A stretch of DNA of 64,000 nucleotides from UBA12018 sp051656605. GTDB taxonomy: Bacteria > Bacteroidota > Bacteroidia > Bacteroidales > CAMTPD01. Position 1 is the first letter of the stretch. Each line of letters opens with the position of its first letter. The translations under genes and the position numbers were made by a program. The notes under the pieces were generated by a model that did no database searches, was not told the origin of the DNA, and worked only from the letters and a program-made list of their open reading frames with translations. The DNA is taken from positions 48,434-112,433 of the forward strand of contig JBOGCF010000015.1 in NCBI GenBank assembly GCA_051656605.1, written 5' to 3'. Below are positions 8,537 to 18,106 of this stretch, piece after piece.

Positions 8537-11500
8537 ATGACAAAACAAAAAAAGTTTTTGACTTGTGATGGTAACCAAGCTGCAGCACACATCGCTTACA
8601 TGTTTAGCGAAGTAGCAGCTATCTATCCAATCACACCATCATCAACAATGGCTGAGTATGTTGATGAATGGGCTGCGGTAGGCAGAAAAAATATTTTCGG
8701 CGAAACAGTTCGCGTAGAAGAAATGCAATCAGAAGCAGGTGCAGCAGGTGCACTTCACGGATCTTTACAGGCCGGAGCATTATCAACAACCTTCACAGCA
8801 TCTCAAGGTTTGTTGTTGATGATCCCTAACATGTACAAGATTGCGGGTGAATTGCTACCATCTGTATTCCACGTATCTGCACGTGCATTGGCATCGCATG
8901 CATTATCAATCTTTGGTGACCACCAAGATGTTATGGCAGCACGTCAAACAGGTTTTGCTATGTTGGCTACAGGTTCAGTTCAAGAAGTAATGGACTTAGC
9001 TGGTGTTGCTCACTTGGCAACAATCAAGTCTCGTATTCCATTTATGCACTTCTTCGACGGATTCCGTACATCACACGAAATTCAAAAGATTGAAGCTCTA
9101 GACAACGAAGATCTAGCTCAATTTATCGATCAAGATGCTTTGGCTGAGTTCCGCAAAAGAGCACTTAACCCAGAAAATCCGGTTGCTCGCGGTACAGCTC
9201 AAAACCCAGATATCTATTTCCAAGCTCGCGAAGCATGTAACCCATTCTACGATGCGGTTCCGGCAATCGTTGAAGAGTACATGGAAAAACTTTCTACAGT
9301 AACTGGTCGTAAATACGGCTTGTTCGATTATTACGGTGCACCAGATGCAGAGCGCGTTATCATCGCGATGGGTTCTGTAACTGAGGCTATCCGTGAAGCA
9401 ATCGATCACCTTGTAGAAGAAGGCGAAAAAGTAGGTTTGGTAGCAGTACACTTGTACCGTCCATTCTCTGCAAAACATTTCCTAGGAGCAGTTCCTGCAA
9501 CAGCAAAACGTATTGCTGTTCTTGACAGAACTAAAGAGCCGGGAGCTACAGGCGAACCTCTTTACCTAGACGTAAAAGACTGTTTCTACGGGCAAGAAAA
9601 CGCTCCTGTTATCGTAGGTGGTCGTTATGGTTTGTCTTCAAAAGACACAACTCCTGCTCAAATCCTTTCAGTATACGAAAACCTTGGATTGCCAGAGCCT
9701 AAGAATCACTTCACTATCGGTATCGTAGACGACGTTACATTTACTTCTCTTCCAAAGAAAGAAGAAATCTCGTTCGCAAACGGTCCTTACGAAGCTAAGT
9801 TCTACGGTCTTGGTGCAGACGGTACTGTAGGTGCAAACAAAAACTCGATCAAAATCATCGGTGACAATACAGACAAATATTGTCAGGCATACTTCTCATA
9901 CGACTCGAAGAAATCAGGTGGTTTCACTTGTTCTCACCTTCGTTTCGGTGATGCGCCAATCCGTTCTACTTATTTGGTAAATACACCAGACTTCGTAGCA
10001 TGTCACGTTGCGGCTTATTTGCGTCTTTACGATGTAACTCGTGGTTTGAAAAAGAATGGTACATTCCTTCTTAACTCACCATGGGATGCAGAAGAGACTA
10101 AAAAGCACCTTCCTGATAATGTAAAAGCATATTTGGCTAAAAACAACATCAGCTTCTACATCATCAATGCAACTAAGATTGCTCACGGTATCGGTCTTGG
10201 TAACCGTACCAATACAATCCTTCAATCAGCATTCTTCAAGATTACAGGTGTAATCCCTTACGATCTAGCGGTAGAGCAAATGAAGAAATTCATTGTGAAA
10301 TCGTACGGTAAGAAAGGTGAGAAAGTTGTAAACATGAACTACGCTGCGGTAGATCAAGGTGGTGACGTAGTTAAAGTAGAAGTTCCAGCAGAATGGGCAT
10401 CTCTAGAAGGCGCACAATTCGAACTTCCAAAAGACGACGCTCCTGCATTTATCCAAGACGTAGTACGTCCTATCAACGCTCAAATCGGTGACGATCTTCC
10501 AGTATCTGTATTCAAAGGTCGTGAAGATGGTACATGGGATCAAGGTACAGCTACATTCGAAAAACGTGGTGTTGCAGCTCTAGTTCCGGTATGGAAACCA
10601 GAAAACTGTATCCAATGTAACCAATGTGCTTACGTATGTCCTCACGCTGCAATCCGTCCGTTCGTTCTTGACGAAGCAGAACAAGCAGGTGCTCCTGCCG
10701 ACATGGCACAACTAAAAGCTACAGGTAAGCAATTTGCAGGCATGACATTCCGCATGCAAGTAAACGTACTTGACTGTCTTGGTTGTGGTAACTGTCCTGA
10801 CATCTGTCCTGGAAACAAAAACGGTAAAGCCCTTGAAATGGTTCCATTCCTTACTCAGGAAGAAGAGCAAAAGAACTGGGATTACTGTGTAGAAAGCGTA
10901 AAATCAAAACAACACCTTGTAGATGTTAAATCAAACGTGAAGAACTCTCAGTTCGCGACTCCATTGTTTGAGTTCTCTGGTGCATGTTCTGGTTGTGGAG
11001 AAACTCCATACGTGAAATTGATTTCTCAATTGTTTGGTGACCGTCAGATGATTGCAAATGCAACAGGTTGTACTTCTATCTACTCTGGTTCGGCTCCATC
11101 TACACCATATACTAAAAACGAAAAAGGACACGGTCCTGCTTGGGCAAACTCATTGTTTGAAGACAATGCAGAGTTTGGTCTAGGTATGGTAGTTGCGGTA
11201 AACAAAATGCGCGACCGTCTTGCAGGCTTAATGGAAAAAGGTCTTGCATGTGACTGCTGTTCGGAAGAAATGAAAGCATTGTTCGTTGAATGGTTAAACA
11301 ACCGTGAAAACGCTGATGCAACTGTAGCTATCGCAGAGAAACTTGTACCAATGGTAGAAGCTTGCACTTGCGACATCTGCAAAGACATCAACGATATGAA
11401 ACAATACATCATCAAGAAATCTCAATGGATCATTGGTGGTGACGGTTGGGCATACGACATCGGCTTCGGTGGTCTTGACCACGTTATTGCTTCCGGCGCA

Positions 11501-12091
11501 AACGTAAACATCCTTGTTGTAGATACAGAGATCTATTCTAACACAGGTGGTCAAGCATCTAAATCTACTCCGGTAGGTGCGGTAGCTAAATTTGCTGCGG
11601 CAGGTAAACGCATCCGTAAGAAAGATCTTGGTCTTATCGCAACAACATACGGTTATGTTTATGTAGCACAAATCGGTATGGGTGCAAACCAAGCTCAAAC
11701 ATTGAAAGCAATCCGTGAAGCAGAAGCTTACGACGGACCTTCATTGATCATTGCTTACTCTCCATGTATTTCACACTACATGGCATCGGGTATGGGCAAA
11801 GCTCAAGAAGAAATCTCAAAAGCAGTAGAGTGCGGTTACTGGCACTTGTGGAGATATAACCCAGCTTTGGAATCAGAAGGACAAAACCCATTCCAACTTG
11901 ACTCGAAAGAGCCACAGTGGGATAAGTTCCAAGACTTCTTGAAGAAAGAGGGCCGTTATACTTCATTGGCAAAACAATTCCCAGAACAAGCTGAAGAGTT
12001 GTTCCACGCAGCACAAGATAATGCTCAGTGGAGATACAACACTTATAAGCGTTTAGCTGCTGCCAGCTGGGGTGCTGAAGTAAAAGAATAA
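8537..12091 (+). CDS. nifJ: Pyruvate:ferredoxin (flavodoxin) oxidoreductase
   Basis: This is the one-chain (1184-residue) pyruvate:ferredoxin oxidoreductase, which turns pyruvate and CoA into acetyl-CoA, CO2 and reduced ferredoxin in anaerobic metabolism. The N-terminal YPITPSSTMAE is the pyruvate-binding domain. Two 4Fe-4S motifs, CIQCNQCAYVCP (about residue 691) and CLGCGNCPDICP (about 746), form the ferredoxin domain. The TPP domain follows with FSGACSGCGETPY and GDGWAYDIGFGG, and the CoA/Cys-rich part has the extra cluster ligand Cys. Codon use favours a narrow set of codons, much more than its neighbours, which points to high expression. A strong terminator follows. Confidence 0.97.
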   Translation: MTKQKKFLTCDGNQAAAHIAYMFSEVAAIYPITPSSTMAEYVDEWAAVGRKNIFGETVRVEEMQSEAGAAGALHGSLQAGALSTTFTASQGLLLMIPNMYKIAGELLPSVFHVSARALASHALSIFGDHQDVMAARQTGFAMLATGSVQEVMDLAGVAHLATIKSRIPFMHFFDGFRTSHEIQKIEALDNEDLAQFIDQDALAEFRKRALNPENPVARGTAQNPDIYFQAREACNPFYDAVPAIVEEYMEKLSTVTGRKYGLFDYYGAPDAERVIIAMGSVTEAIREAIDHLVEEGEKVGLVAVHLYRPFSAKHFLGAVPATAKRIAVLDRTKEPGATGEPLYLDVKDCFYGQENAPVIVGGRYGLSSKDTTPAQILSVYENLGLPEPKNHFTIGIVDDVTFTSLPKKEEISFANGPYEAKFYGLGADGTVGANKNSIKIIGDNTDKYCQAYFSYDSKKSGGFTCSHLRFGDAPIRSTYLVNTPDFVACHVAAYLRLYDVTRGLKKNGTFLLNSPWDAEETKKHLPDNVKAYLAKNNISFYIINATKIAHGIGLGNRTNTILQSAFFKITGVIPYDLAVEQMKKFIVKSYGKKGEKVVNMNYAAVDQGGDVVKVEVPAEWASLEGAQFELPKDDAPAFIQDVVRPINAQIGDDLPVSVFKGREDGTWDQGTATFEKRGVAALVPVWKPENCIQCNQCAYVCPHAAIRPFVLDEAEQAGAPADMAQLKATGKQFAGMTFRMQVNVLDCLGCGNCPDICPGNKNGKALEMVPFLTQEEEQKNWDYCVESVKSKQHLVDVKSNVKNSQFATPLFEFSGACSGCGETPYVKLISQLFGDRQMIANATGCTSIYSGSAPSTPYTKNEKGHGPAWANSLFEDNAEFGLGMVVAVNKMRDRLAGLMEKGLACDCCSEEMKALFVEWLNNRENADATVAIAEKLVPMVEACTCDICKDINDMKQYIIKKSQWIIGGDGWAYDIGFGGLDHVIASGANVNILVVDTEIYSNTGGQASKSTPVGAVAKFAAAGKRIRKKDLGLIATTYGYVYVAQIGMGANQAQTLKAIREAEAYDGPSLIIAYSPCISHYMASGMGKAQEEISKAVECGYWHLWRYNPALESEGQNPFQLDSKEPQWDKFQDFLKKEGRYTSLAKQFPEQAEELFHAAQDNAQWRYNTYKRLAAASWGAEVKE

Positions 12092-12117
12092 TTTTACCAC
12101 AAGCTATATAAGTGAGC

Positions 12118-12153
12118 AAGCGGGCGTGTCTTTTTAGGCACGCCCGCTTTTGT
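12118..12153 (+). terminator. Terminator after nifJ
   Basis: An 11-bp GC-rich perfect stem (AAGCGGGCGTG at 12118-12128 with its complement at 12139-12149), a short loop, and a T-rich tail. Confidence 0.9.
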
Positions 12154-12197
12154 TTTCATGGGTTAAAGAATATATATTTTCCGTATACTAACTGTAT

Positions 12198-12230
12198 TTT
12201 GAGTCTAAAGATAAAATACTACTAATCTTT
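12198..12230 (+). promoter_or_regulatory. Candidate promoter of the OmpA lipoprotein gene
   Basis: TTTG at 12198-12201, 21 bases, then TAATCTTT at 12223-12230 followed by A where the consensus has G. It would give a leader of about 90 bases. Confidence 0.5.
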
Positions 12231-12323
12231 ACCAGTAGCCAAAACTTGTTCAAGCTTTGTTGTGTTCTAAACCAAGAAAAAACAAATAACACAATAGAGT
12301 TTAAAAGTCTAATTTTTATTATT

Positions 12324-13004
12324 ATGAAGAAAGTAGTTTTGGCGGTTTCAGTAGTATGCGCAAGTATGTTTATGATGACAAGCTGTCATTCAAAAAAAGA
12401 TATGATGTCTAGTGCAGCAACAGTATCTTCTCAACCAGTACAAGTGATTGAAGACGATATGGCTGTAGCTCCGGTTACTGTAGAAGTTGCGAAGATCACA
12501 GGTGATCAAATGAAGGTGCAAGAAGAAGCTTTGGTTAAAGCATTAGCATTAGTGGATGTGGTAGAAGCAGACGGTGATACGATAGTTACAGTAGATCTTG
12601 TTCCGGACTTGAAGAACGGACAGTTGCAAGCCATTAAGTTGGGATTGAATGACTCGGTATTGTTTAAAATTAACTCGGCAGAACTAAGCACTAAGGCTGA
12701 TTCTGTATTATCTGTTGTAGCTGCTAATATGCAAGACTTCCCACAAACAGATGCTACAGTGATCGGTTATACAAGTCACACAGGTCCTCAAGAATTCAAT
12801 CAAGAGTTGTCAGTGAAACGTGCACAAGCCGTAATGAAATATTTGGCAACAAAAGGAGTAGCAACTTCAAGAATGGAAGCAATCGGTAAAGGATGGAATG
12901 ATCCTGTTGCTACAAACAAAACATGGGCGGGAAGAGCTCTAAACAGACGTGTAGAAATCTTCATTACCGTGGGCGAACAAATGATTGAGAGCGCTAAAAA
13001 ATAA
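12324..13004 (+). CDS. OmpA-family peptidoglycan-binding lipoprotein
   Basis: This 226-residue lipoprotein probably links the outer membrane to peptidoglycan. The ATG at 12324 gives a signal peptide with lipobox MMTSC and lipidated Cys near residue 21; the frame is open further upstream to 12246 without a sensible start. The C-terminal OmpA domain (about residues 110-220) has VLFKINSAELS at its start and the helix motif LSVKRAQAV, then NRRVEIFI at the end. The peptidoglycan-binding Asp of the usual TDxxG is not obvious: the sequence reads YTSHTGP. It is monocistronic, with a candidate promoter before it and a hairpin after it. Confidence 0.9.
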   Translation: MKKVVLAVSVVCASMFMMTSCHSKKDMMSSAATVSSQPVQVIEDDMAVAPVTVEVAKITGDQMKVQEEALVKALALVDVVEADGDTIVTVDLVPDLKNGQLQAIKLGLNDSVLFKINSAELSTKADSVLSVVAANMQDFPQTDATVIGYTSHTGPQEFNQELSVKRAQAVMKYLATKGVATSRMEAIGKGWNDPVATNKTWAGRALNRRVEIFITVGEQMIESAKK

Positions 13005-13031
13005 CGACTAGTTTATTCTAAGCTAATCTCT

Positions 13032-13069
13032 AAGTCCTCTGTCTATCCTTTGTGGTAACAGGGGACTTA
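13032..13069 (+). terminator. Weak terminator after the OmpA lipoprotein gene
   Basis: An 11-bp stem (AAGTCCTCTGT with ACAGGGGACTT, one wobble) encloses a 16-base loop. The T-run after it is poor. Confidence 0.55.
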
Positions 13070-13191
13070 TCTATTTATATCGGTCATTAAATTCGTGAAT
13101 TTTGGAAGCACTTTGTGGTGTGTTGAGAAAATAAACTTATATTACAGCGTTTTACATTACGTATAATCGCAACACATACAAAGAAACAACC

Positions 13192-13512
13192 ATGATAACG
13201 CGCCTTAAATACCTTTTGCTATTCCTGCGCAGTACGCTCAAGATAGGATTCTTTTTCGTCGTCTTTATCACCTTGCTTGTGTGGCCCGCAAGCAAGACAT
13301 TGGGACATGCGCTCAAAACCACGTTGCAATACTATCCGTTTATAACAACAGCACTTTGTTATTTCTACAAGCAAGCCGTAGTACCGGAAGAATATTACTT
13401 CTATTACAACGCCCGTCTCGGAAAGACGGAATTGTGGATATTTGTATTTGTTGTGTCGTACGTGGTTTGTTTCTTCCTACAAAATCTAATATATCGGTAT
13501 CTATGCAACTAG
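13192..13512 (+). CDS. Small two-helix membrane protein paired with an ABC ATPase
   Basis: This 106-residue protein is not recognised. It has a basic N-terminus, a hydrophobic helix at about residues 18-35, a middle section rich in Tyr, and a second helix at about 79-98 before a short YRYLCN tail. Its stop codon overlaps the start of the ABC ATPase by 10 bases, so the two are likely made together. It is far too small to be a normal ABC permease; it may be an anchor for the ATPase or have an unrelated envelope role. It is judged real from the ATG at 13192, the tight overlap and the even hydrophobic pattern. Confidence 0.65.
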   Translation: MITRLKYLLLFLRSTLKIGFFFVVFITLLVWPASKTLGHALKTTLQYYPFITTALCYFYKQAVVPEEYYFYYNARLGKTELWIFVFVVSYVVCFFLQNLIYRYLCN

Positions 13513-14177
13513 AAGTAGACAGTGTATATAAAACCTATGGAGATCGGGTAATCCTTTCGGATGTATACCTTTCGTGCACACCCGGAGAGATCGTAGCCGT
13601 AATGGGACGCAACGGATCGGGCAAGAGTACACTCTTTCAGATCATGTATGGAACGCTCAAATGTGAGTACTCCTCGGTACTCATCAACCACAAAAGCATT
13701 ACAGGCAAAGCATACAAGACCGGATCAATCGTTTACTTACCACAAGTATCCTTCTTGCCATTGCAATTTACTGTTTGGCAAATCATCAAAATCATGGTGG
13801 GAAAGAAAAGCGAGCTTGCCGAGGATCCCCTTATCAAGCGCATCCTTTTTCAGAAAATACGCGAACTCTCGGGCGGCGAAACCCGTTATCTCGAGATCAG
13901 ACTCATGCTAATGAGCAAAGCCCCCTTTGTGATTCTCGACGAACCCTATCGAGGTCTTGCGCCCGTAGTTATCGAGCGCATCAATCAATACATACGCGAA
14001 GCCTCAAAAACCAAAGGCATCATCGTGAGCGATCACGACTATCGCAGCATCTCAAAAGTAGCAACCAAAATTTTACTGCTCGACGACGGTTGGCTCCACA
14101 TTCCCGATGCCGACGATCTGCGCAAAGCAGGTTATCCCGTTACGCTAGCGAGTTTCGACGGGCACGCCACTCGTTAA
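13503..14177 (+). CDS. ABC-type ATP-binding protein
   Basis: This 224-residue nucleotide-binding domain has Walker A GRNGSGKST, signature LSGGETRYLEIRL, Walker B FVILDEPYRG and an H-loop in VSDHDYRS, so it should be active. It is compact, with a shortened helical part and a Tyr where many have the Thr/Ser of the D-loop. The ATG at 13503 is chosen because the domain starts right after it; a longer frame from 13281 is the shadow of the small membrane protein. No permease is nearby apart from the two-helix protein. The 3' end overlaps the convergent EamA gene by 38 bases. The substrate is unknown. Confidence 0.85.
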   Translation: MQLEVDSVYKTYGDRVILSDVYLSCTPGEIVAVMGRNGSGKSTLFQIMYGTLKCEYSSVLINHKSITGKAYKTGSIVYLPQVSFLPLQFTVWQIIKIMVGKKSELAEDPLIKRILFQKIRELSGGETRYLEIRLMLMSKAPFVILDEPYRGLAPVVIERINQYIREASKTKGIIVSDHDYRSISKVATKILLLDDGWLHIPDADDLRKAGYPVTLASFDGHATR

Positions 14178-15033
14178 AAGCAATCCCGAATACAATCATC
14201 AGCAATCCTGCATAGGTAGTCGGATAAATCAGTTCGCCGAGGAAAATGTGAATCAGAAACAGCGACAAGAAAGGCGATAGGTAACAAAGCTGATTCACCA
14301 GCGCCGGATTTGTCGTCTTGCGAATAGCCATTCCGAAGAAAATAAAAGGAATACCCATTTCAAACAACCCTACGTATACACTCGATAGAAAGCCCGAAGT
14401 CGAAGCCAGCGAAACCGGAACAAAAAGCAAACCTCCCAGCAAATAAATCGAACCAAAAAGGAAACTCAGAAACAACGCCGCCGTCTCATCGATACGTTTG
14501 TTGCGACGATTGATGATCCAATAAAAGGCCCACAAGAAAGCACTCAGAAAGGCCAGCGCCAAACCCGATATCGGAAGCGCAGCACCACCCAACGAACCCG
14601 ATCCTAGCGATATAAGCGCCACTCCGCCCAAAGAGAAAGCCATCCCGATGTATTTGAAAGGAGCAATTGGTTTCTTCTCGATCGCGGCAAGCAAGAGAAG
14701 TAAGATAATAGGCCAAAAGTAATTGATCGGCTGAGCAATCTGCGCAGGAAGCAAATCATACGCCTTGAATAAAACCAAGTAGTAAGCCACCGGATTTACC
14801 AGTCCTACAAACGCAAACCAGCTCCAGTCCTTCTTTGAAAGACGGCGCAACTCGCCCCAGCCCGACTTCAAAGTAAGGGCCACGGCAAAAACGGCAAGCG
14901 CCGAAAGGGTAGCCACCAAAAGCATTTCGTAGTGCGAATAAAACTTGAGAGCCGTTTTAAACATCGTGGCAACGGTAGACCAACTAAGCACGGCCACCGC
15001 CGCGCAAGCAATCGCTTTATTGTTTTCCTGCAT
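14140..15033 (-). CDS. EamA/DMT-superfamily transporter
   Basis: This 297-residue inner-membrane protein has about ten hydrophobic helices in two similar halves, the layout of the EamA (drug/metabolite transporter) family that exports amino acids, nucleosides and other metabolites. Helpful marks are the SWSTVATMFKTAL stretch in helix one, IAQPINYFWPIILLLLLA in the first half and PALVNQLCYLSPF in the second. The substrate cannot be told. Its 3' end overlaps the convergent ABC ATPase gene by 38 bases, so transcripts of the two would pair. Confidence 0.88.
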   Translation of the reverse strand: MQENNKAIACAAVAVLSWSTVATMFKTALKFYSHYEMLLVATLSALAVFAVALTLKSGWGELRRLSKKDWSWFAFVGLVNPVAYYLVLFKAYDLLPAQIAQPINYFWPIILLLLLAAIEKKPIAPFKYIGMAFSLGGVALISLGSGSLGGAALPISGLALAFLSAFLWAFYWIINRRNKRIDETAALFLSFLFGSIYLLGGLLFVPVSLASTSGFLSSVYVGLFEMGIPFIFFGMAIRKTTNPALVNQLCYLSPFLSLFLIHIFLGELIYPTTYAGLLMIVFGIAFNEWRARRNSLA

Positions 15034-15288
15034 TGTAATCGATTAAATGTATCACGTAATTTCCCGCAAAGATAACAACAAAAGTACACATTGCTATCTA
15101 GCTCTACGGTTCTCCGATCATGCATTCAAGACGACCTCTTTTGGAGAGTCGACTCCATAAATGTCATAAAGATCGAAAGTCTGTTATGGGAGTGTATCTT
15201 ATTTTCTTGAGGCTTATTGTATTCTTTGTAAAATTGATGGCTCGAGGCGTTTTTCCGAGAAAGAGGGGCGATTTATGTGGAAAAGGTA

Positions 15289-15930
15289 GTTTTTGCGCTA
15301 GATTGCAGTAGTTTGTGTTCGAATGAAATGTGATAAACTGTCGCTAGAAAGCAGGCATTTGCTAACCGAAAAGGAAACTGCTCGGCGGCATTTTTGAAAT
15401 CGACTTTTAAAATGATGGCAGATTGTTCTTTCGGGAAACATTTTGTTTTGCTCAACTGCCCCATGCTTGCGTTCGGGCGTTGGGGGCTGAGCTACAGGGC
15501 ATACAAAGCACGCTCGCGGAGTTGAGGGCGAAATGTCTTCGTTGAAACGTCAAACGTTTTCAATGAAGACTGTTTTGCGTTACCGTGAATACTGTTTGCA
15601 TTCATAACGAAGACTTTTCACACTCTTCGTTATAACTGAATTTACTCACCGCAGTAACTAAAAACACACTTCAAGAAGAGTAAACTAACGACTCAAAAAA
15701 AGGAAAAGAGCTTTTTTTGAGAAGTAAATAAGGTTTTTGCCAGAACTAAACGACCTTTTTGGCAAAACCATGCATGGTTTCTACCCGAATGCTTCAATTC
15801 TGAGGCAAAAACACAATTTCAATCATTCGAAAACCCTATTTCATTACCTTGAAAATCCCATTTTCTGAACGCGAAAAATCCGACAGAATCACCAATCTAC
15901 AGCGCAAAATACCCCCGAAAACCATCTTTC
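15289..15930 (+). repeat. Diverged long intergenic repeat, copy A
   Basis: The 15034-16095 stretch has no convincing gene. Its core is collinear with 37738-38398. Shared blocks are GTTTTTGCGCTAGA at the left edge, AAACGTTTTCAATGA (15552 here, 38002 there, 263 and 264 bases in), GAAGTAAAT and AGAACTAAAC blocks, and CCATTTTCTGAAC near the right end. Internal copies of a 22-24-base unit are visible around 15715-15775. Short open frames here are not supported. Confidence 0.7.
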
Positions 15931-15996
15931 GCCGCTTCGAATACCATTTTACCTCTTCACTCCAACGACGGGTTATTGTATTTCCGGAAACAAAAC

Positions 15997-16020
15997 AAGG
16001 CAACCTTTTCGGGTTGCCTT
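15997..16020. terminator. Hairpin at the right end of the gene-free region
   Basis: A 9-bp perfect stem (AAGGCAACC at 15997-16005 with GGTTGCCTT at 16012-16020). Read on the minus strand it is followed by a T-rich run, so it can end the lipoprotein gene at 16096. Confidence 0.6.
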
Positions 16021-16095
16021 GCAGTATATTGAATTGAAGAATGTCATCGAACGAAATGGAATTGCTCTTCATGGCAATTTCCTTTAGGCTCTTAC

Positions 16096-17319
16096 TTAAT
16101 TAGGAGTGATGATAGCGATGACGTTGTTGTCGTCTTCGGCAGAAGACTCGGCGAGTTGCTTCAAGGTGCCCGAGAGTTTGTTAGCTGCGAGTGCTTCTTT
16201 CAACTCGGGAATGGTAAATTCGATCGTACATATCGGAGTGCTTGAAGCTAAGGAAAAGGAGTACAAATCTACTTGTTTGCCGCTGTAGTCGTCGAGAGTT
16301 ATCTTTTGCTTGTAGATGGCATTGTCGTTGCGATCTTGCATTAAGCAGTTGGCTTCGAAGGGGCCGAGTACCGATTTGTACCCGTCGGGCTTGTTCAGTA
16401 CCGTTGTGATCATAAAGTTGTAATCGTTTGTTTGCATAAAGTAAGGCATAGCCGATCGGGGTGCGCTCATGCTTAGATACGACGGAGTCTTTACGACGAT
16501 TGGGAGTAAATCTTGCGCTTGATTAAACAGGAAGAGGGTGTCTTGTTGCTTACTGTTGATGACAAAGCCATCCGTAGCAGGGGTTAACGTTCTCCATCTT
16601 GGCGGTATTATCGTAACCATATCGCCCATTTGCATTTCCGCGCCCACTTCGATCTTCGGGTTTTCATAAACAGGAATTTCTTTTACGATGCTGCCATCTG
16701 TTTTCGAAATCAAGACAAAGGATGTTCCGTATCCGCTAGGAAACTCGTCGTTGCTTTGTACCGGGGCATTGAGCATTGCATTGATTCGTTTCATCGCTTG
16801 CTTGGCGGCGATTGAGGCGTCATTGGCAATGAGTGTATTGTCGTCGAAGTTGTAGAGCTCGTTCAATATGGCTCCGGTAGGAAGTCGTAGCAGTCGTTTA
16901 AATTGTCCATCGGGTGTATATACACAGATCTTTTGCTTGTCGCCGATGTATACTTCTTTCTTCTTTTCATCGTATAGGGCTTTGAAGATGTCGATATACT
17001 CTTCGGGACCTTGCCCTTGTTTGTTGAACTTTGATACAGGTGTGCCGTTGCGGTCAAACAACATGACGTCGCCATTTTCTCGTTCTACGATTAAGATTGA
17101 GTTTAATGTGATATCTGCGGGAGAGCTTTTAACTAAGTAGTCGGAGCCTTCTGTTTTGGGCTGCACATAAGTAACCTTGGCAAGTTGAGACAGCTTTACT
17201 TCTTTGTCGGGATATGTTTGCTGTACGTTGATTGACTGCAGGGGTTCTTGCTTTACGGTGGTTGTACACGAGGCCAGCAGTGCCGCAAAGGCAAAGCCGT
17301 AGATGCATGTTTTTTTCAT
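16096..17319 (-). CDS. 6-bladed beta-propeller lipoprotein
   Basis: This is a 407-residue outer-envelope lipoprotein of the Bacteroidota 6-bladed beta-propeller group (DUF4934/DUF5128-like). The signal peptide ends in lipobox LLASC with lipidated Cys near residue 18. The family mark QGQGPEEY is near residue 100, in a blade of the form LFDRNGTPVSKFN. The protein ends in a segment with AEDDNNVIAIITPN, matched by the three relatives at 24813-28750. Function is unknown; such proteins often lie near SusCD or signalling genes, but none is here. It is separated from its relatives by 7 kb and lies on the other strand. A minus-strand -7 candidate is CAAAGTTA at 17372-17379 (plus-strand reading). Confidence 0.85.
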   Translation of the reverse strand: MKKTCIYGFAFAALLASCTTTVKQEPLQSINVQQTYPDKEVKLSQLAKVTYVQPKTEGSDYLVKSSPADITLNSILIVERENGDVMLFDRNGTPVSKFNKQGQGPEEYIDIFKALYDEKKKEVYIGDKQKICVYTPDGQFKRLLRLPTGAILNELYNFDDNTLIANDASIAAKQAMKRINAMLNAPVQSNDEFPSGYGTSFVLISKTDGSIVKEIPVYENPKIEVGAEMQMGDMVTIIPPRWRTLTPATDGFVINSKQQDTLFLFNQAQDLLPIVVKTPSYLSMSAPRSAMPYFMQTNDYNFMITTVLNKPDGYKSVLGPFEANCLMQDRNDNAIYKQKITLDDYSGKQVDLYSFSLASSTPICTIEFTIPELKEALAANKLSGTLKQLAESSAEDDNNVIAIITPN

Positions 17320-17415
17320 GTTGTTGTATGCTTTAGATTTAAAGTAAATGTGATGTGTGTTAAATAGTTAACAAAGTTAATAAAAGATATGTTCTACGCT
17401 TTTACACGATATAAA

Positions 17416-17467
17416 AAAAGTAACCTCCGATTGATACTTTTTTGGGTATCCCTCGGAGGTTACTTTT
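17416..17467. terminator. Long hairpin terminator between 17319 and 17504
   Basis: A 15-bp perfect stem (17416-17430 with 17453-17467) is flanked by A- and T-runs. Read on the minus strand it ends the DUF151 gene that lies to its right. Confidence 0.85.
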
Positions 17468-17503
17468 CTCTCGAAAGGCTTTATTGCCTATTTATTGATT
17501 GTT

Positions 17504-18106
17504 TTACTTCTCTTCGTCTCTTCGCTTTAGTTCGTCTCTGATTTGCGAAGCGTACTCGTAGTTTTCTTTCTTCAATGCTTCCTGCAACTCTTCGTTTAGC
17601 TCATTTTTACTCAGATCTTGCAATGTGTATGATACGGGCTGCGGCTTGGATGCAGGCTTTTCCGGAGCATCGTCTTCTTCGTTTTCTTGCATCGGATCTA
17701 CTGTGATTCCGGCTACATCGAGCACCGATTCGTTTGCATAGATAGGAGCGTCGGAGCGCAGAGCAAGGGCGATTGCGTCTGAAGTGCGCGAATCGATCGT
17801 TTGTTTGCTGGTACCGTTGTCAAACAAGAGTTCAGAGTAGAAGATACCGTCTTCGAAACGATAGATCATCACTTCGACAAGCTTTATATTGTAAGCTTTC
17901 GCAAAGTTTAGAAACAAATCGTGTGTAAGCGGGCGTGGCGGCTCGAGCTTTTCAATTGCGATTGCAATGGATTGTGCCTCGGCAGCCCCGATAATTACAG
18001 GAATACGTCTGTTTCCGTTTTCCTCTTCCAGTATCAAGGCATAAGCACCCGATTGGAGTTGGTTGGTTGTTATACCTTGTAGATTAAGTTTTACTTTCAT
18101 GATCAA
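17504..18106 (-). CDS. Bifunctional nuclease family protein (DUF151) with UVR motif
   Basis: This 200-residue protein has an N-terminal DUF151 domain (residues 1-130; marks PVIIGAAEAQSIA and SRTSDAIALALR) named for RNase/DNase activity in a plant homologue. A linker rich in Glu, Asp and Pro follows, then a C-terminal UvrB/UvrC-like helix pair (KKENYEYASQIRDELKRRDE). The domain pair is common in Bacteroidota. The bacterial role is not firmly known. Start ATG at 18106 or, two codons in, 18100. It is a single-gene unit. Confidence 0.88.
   Translation of the reverse strand: MIMKVKLNLQGITTNQLQSGAYALILEEENGNRRIPVIIGAAEAQSIAIAIEKLEPPRPLTHDLFLNFAKAYNIKLVEVMIYRFEDGIFYSELLFDNGTSKQTIDSRTSDAIALALRSDAPIYANESVLDVAGITVDPMQENEEDDAPEKPASKPQPVSYTLQDLSKNELNEELQEALKKENYEYASQIRDELKRRDEEK

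Noticed and set aside
13281..13502. Upstream extension of the ABC ATPase frame
   Set aside because: It overlaps the two-helix protein in another frame and has no ABC-like content; the ATG at 13503 fits the domain start.
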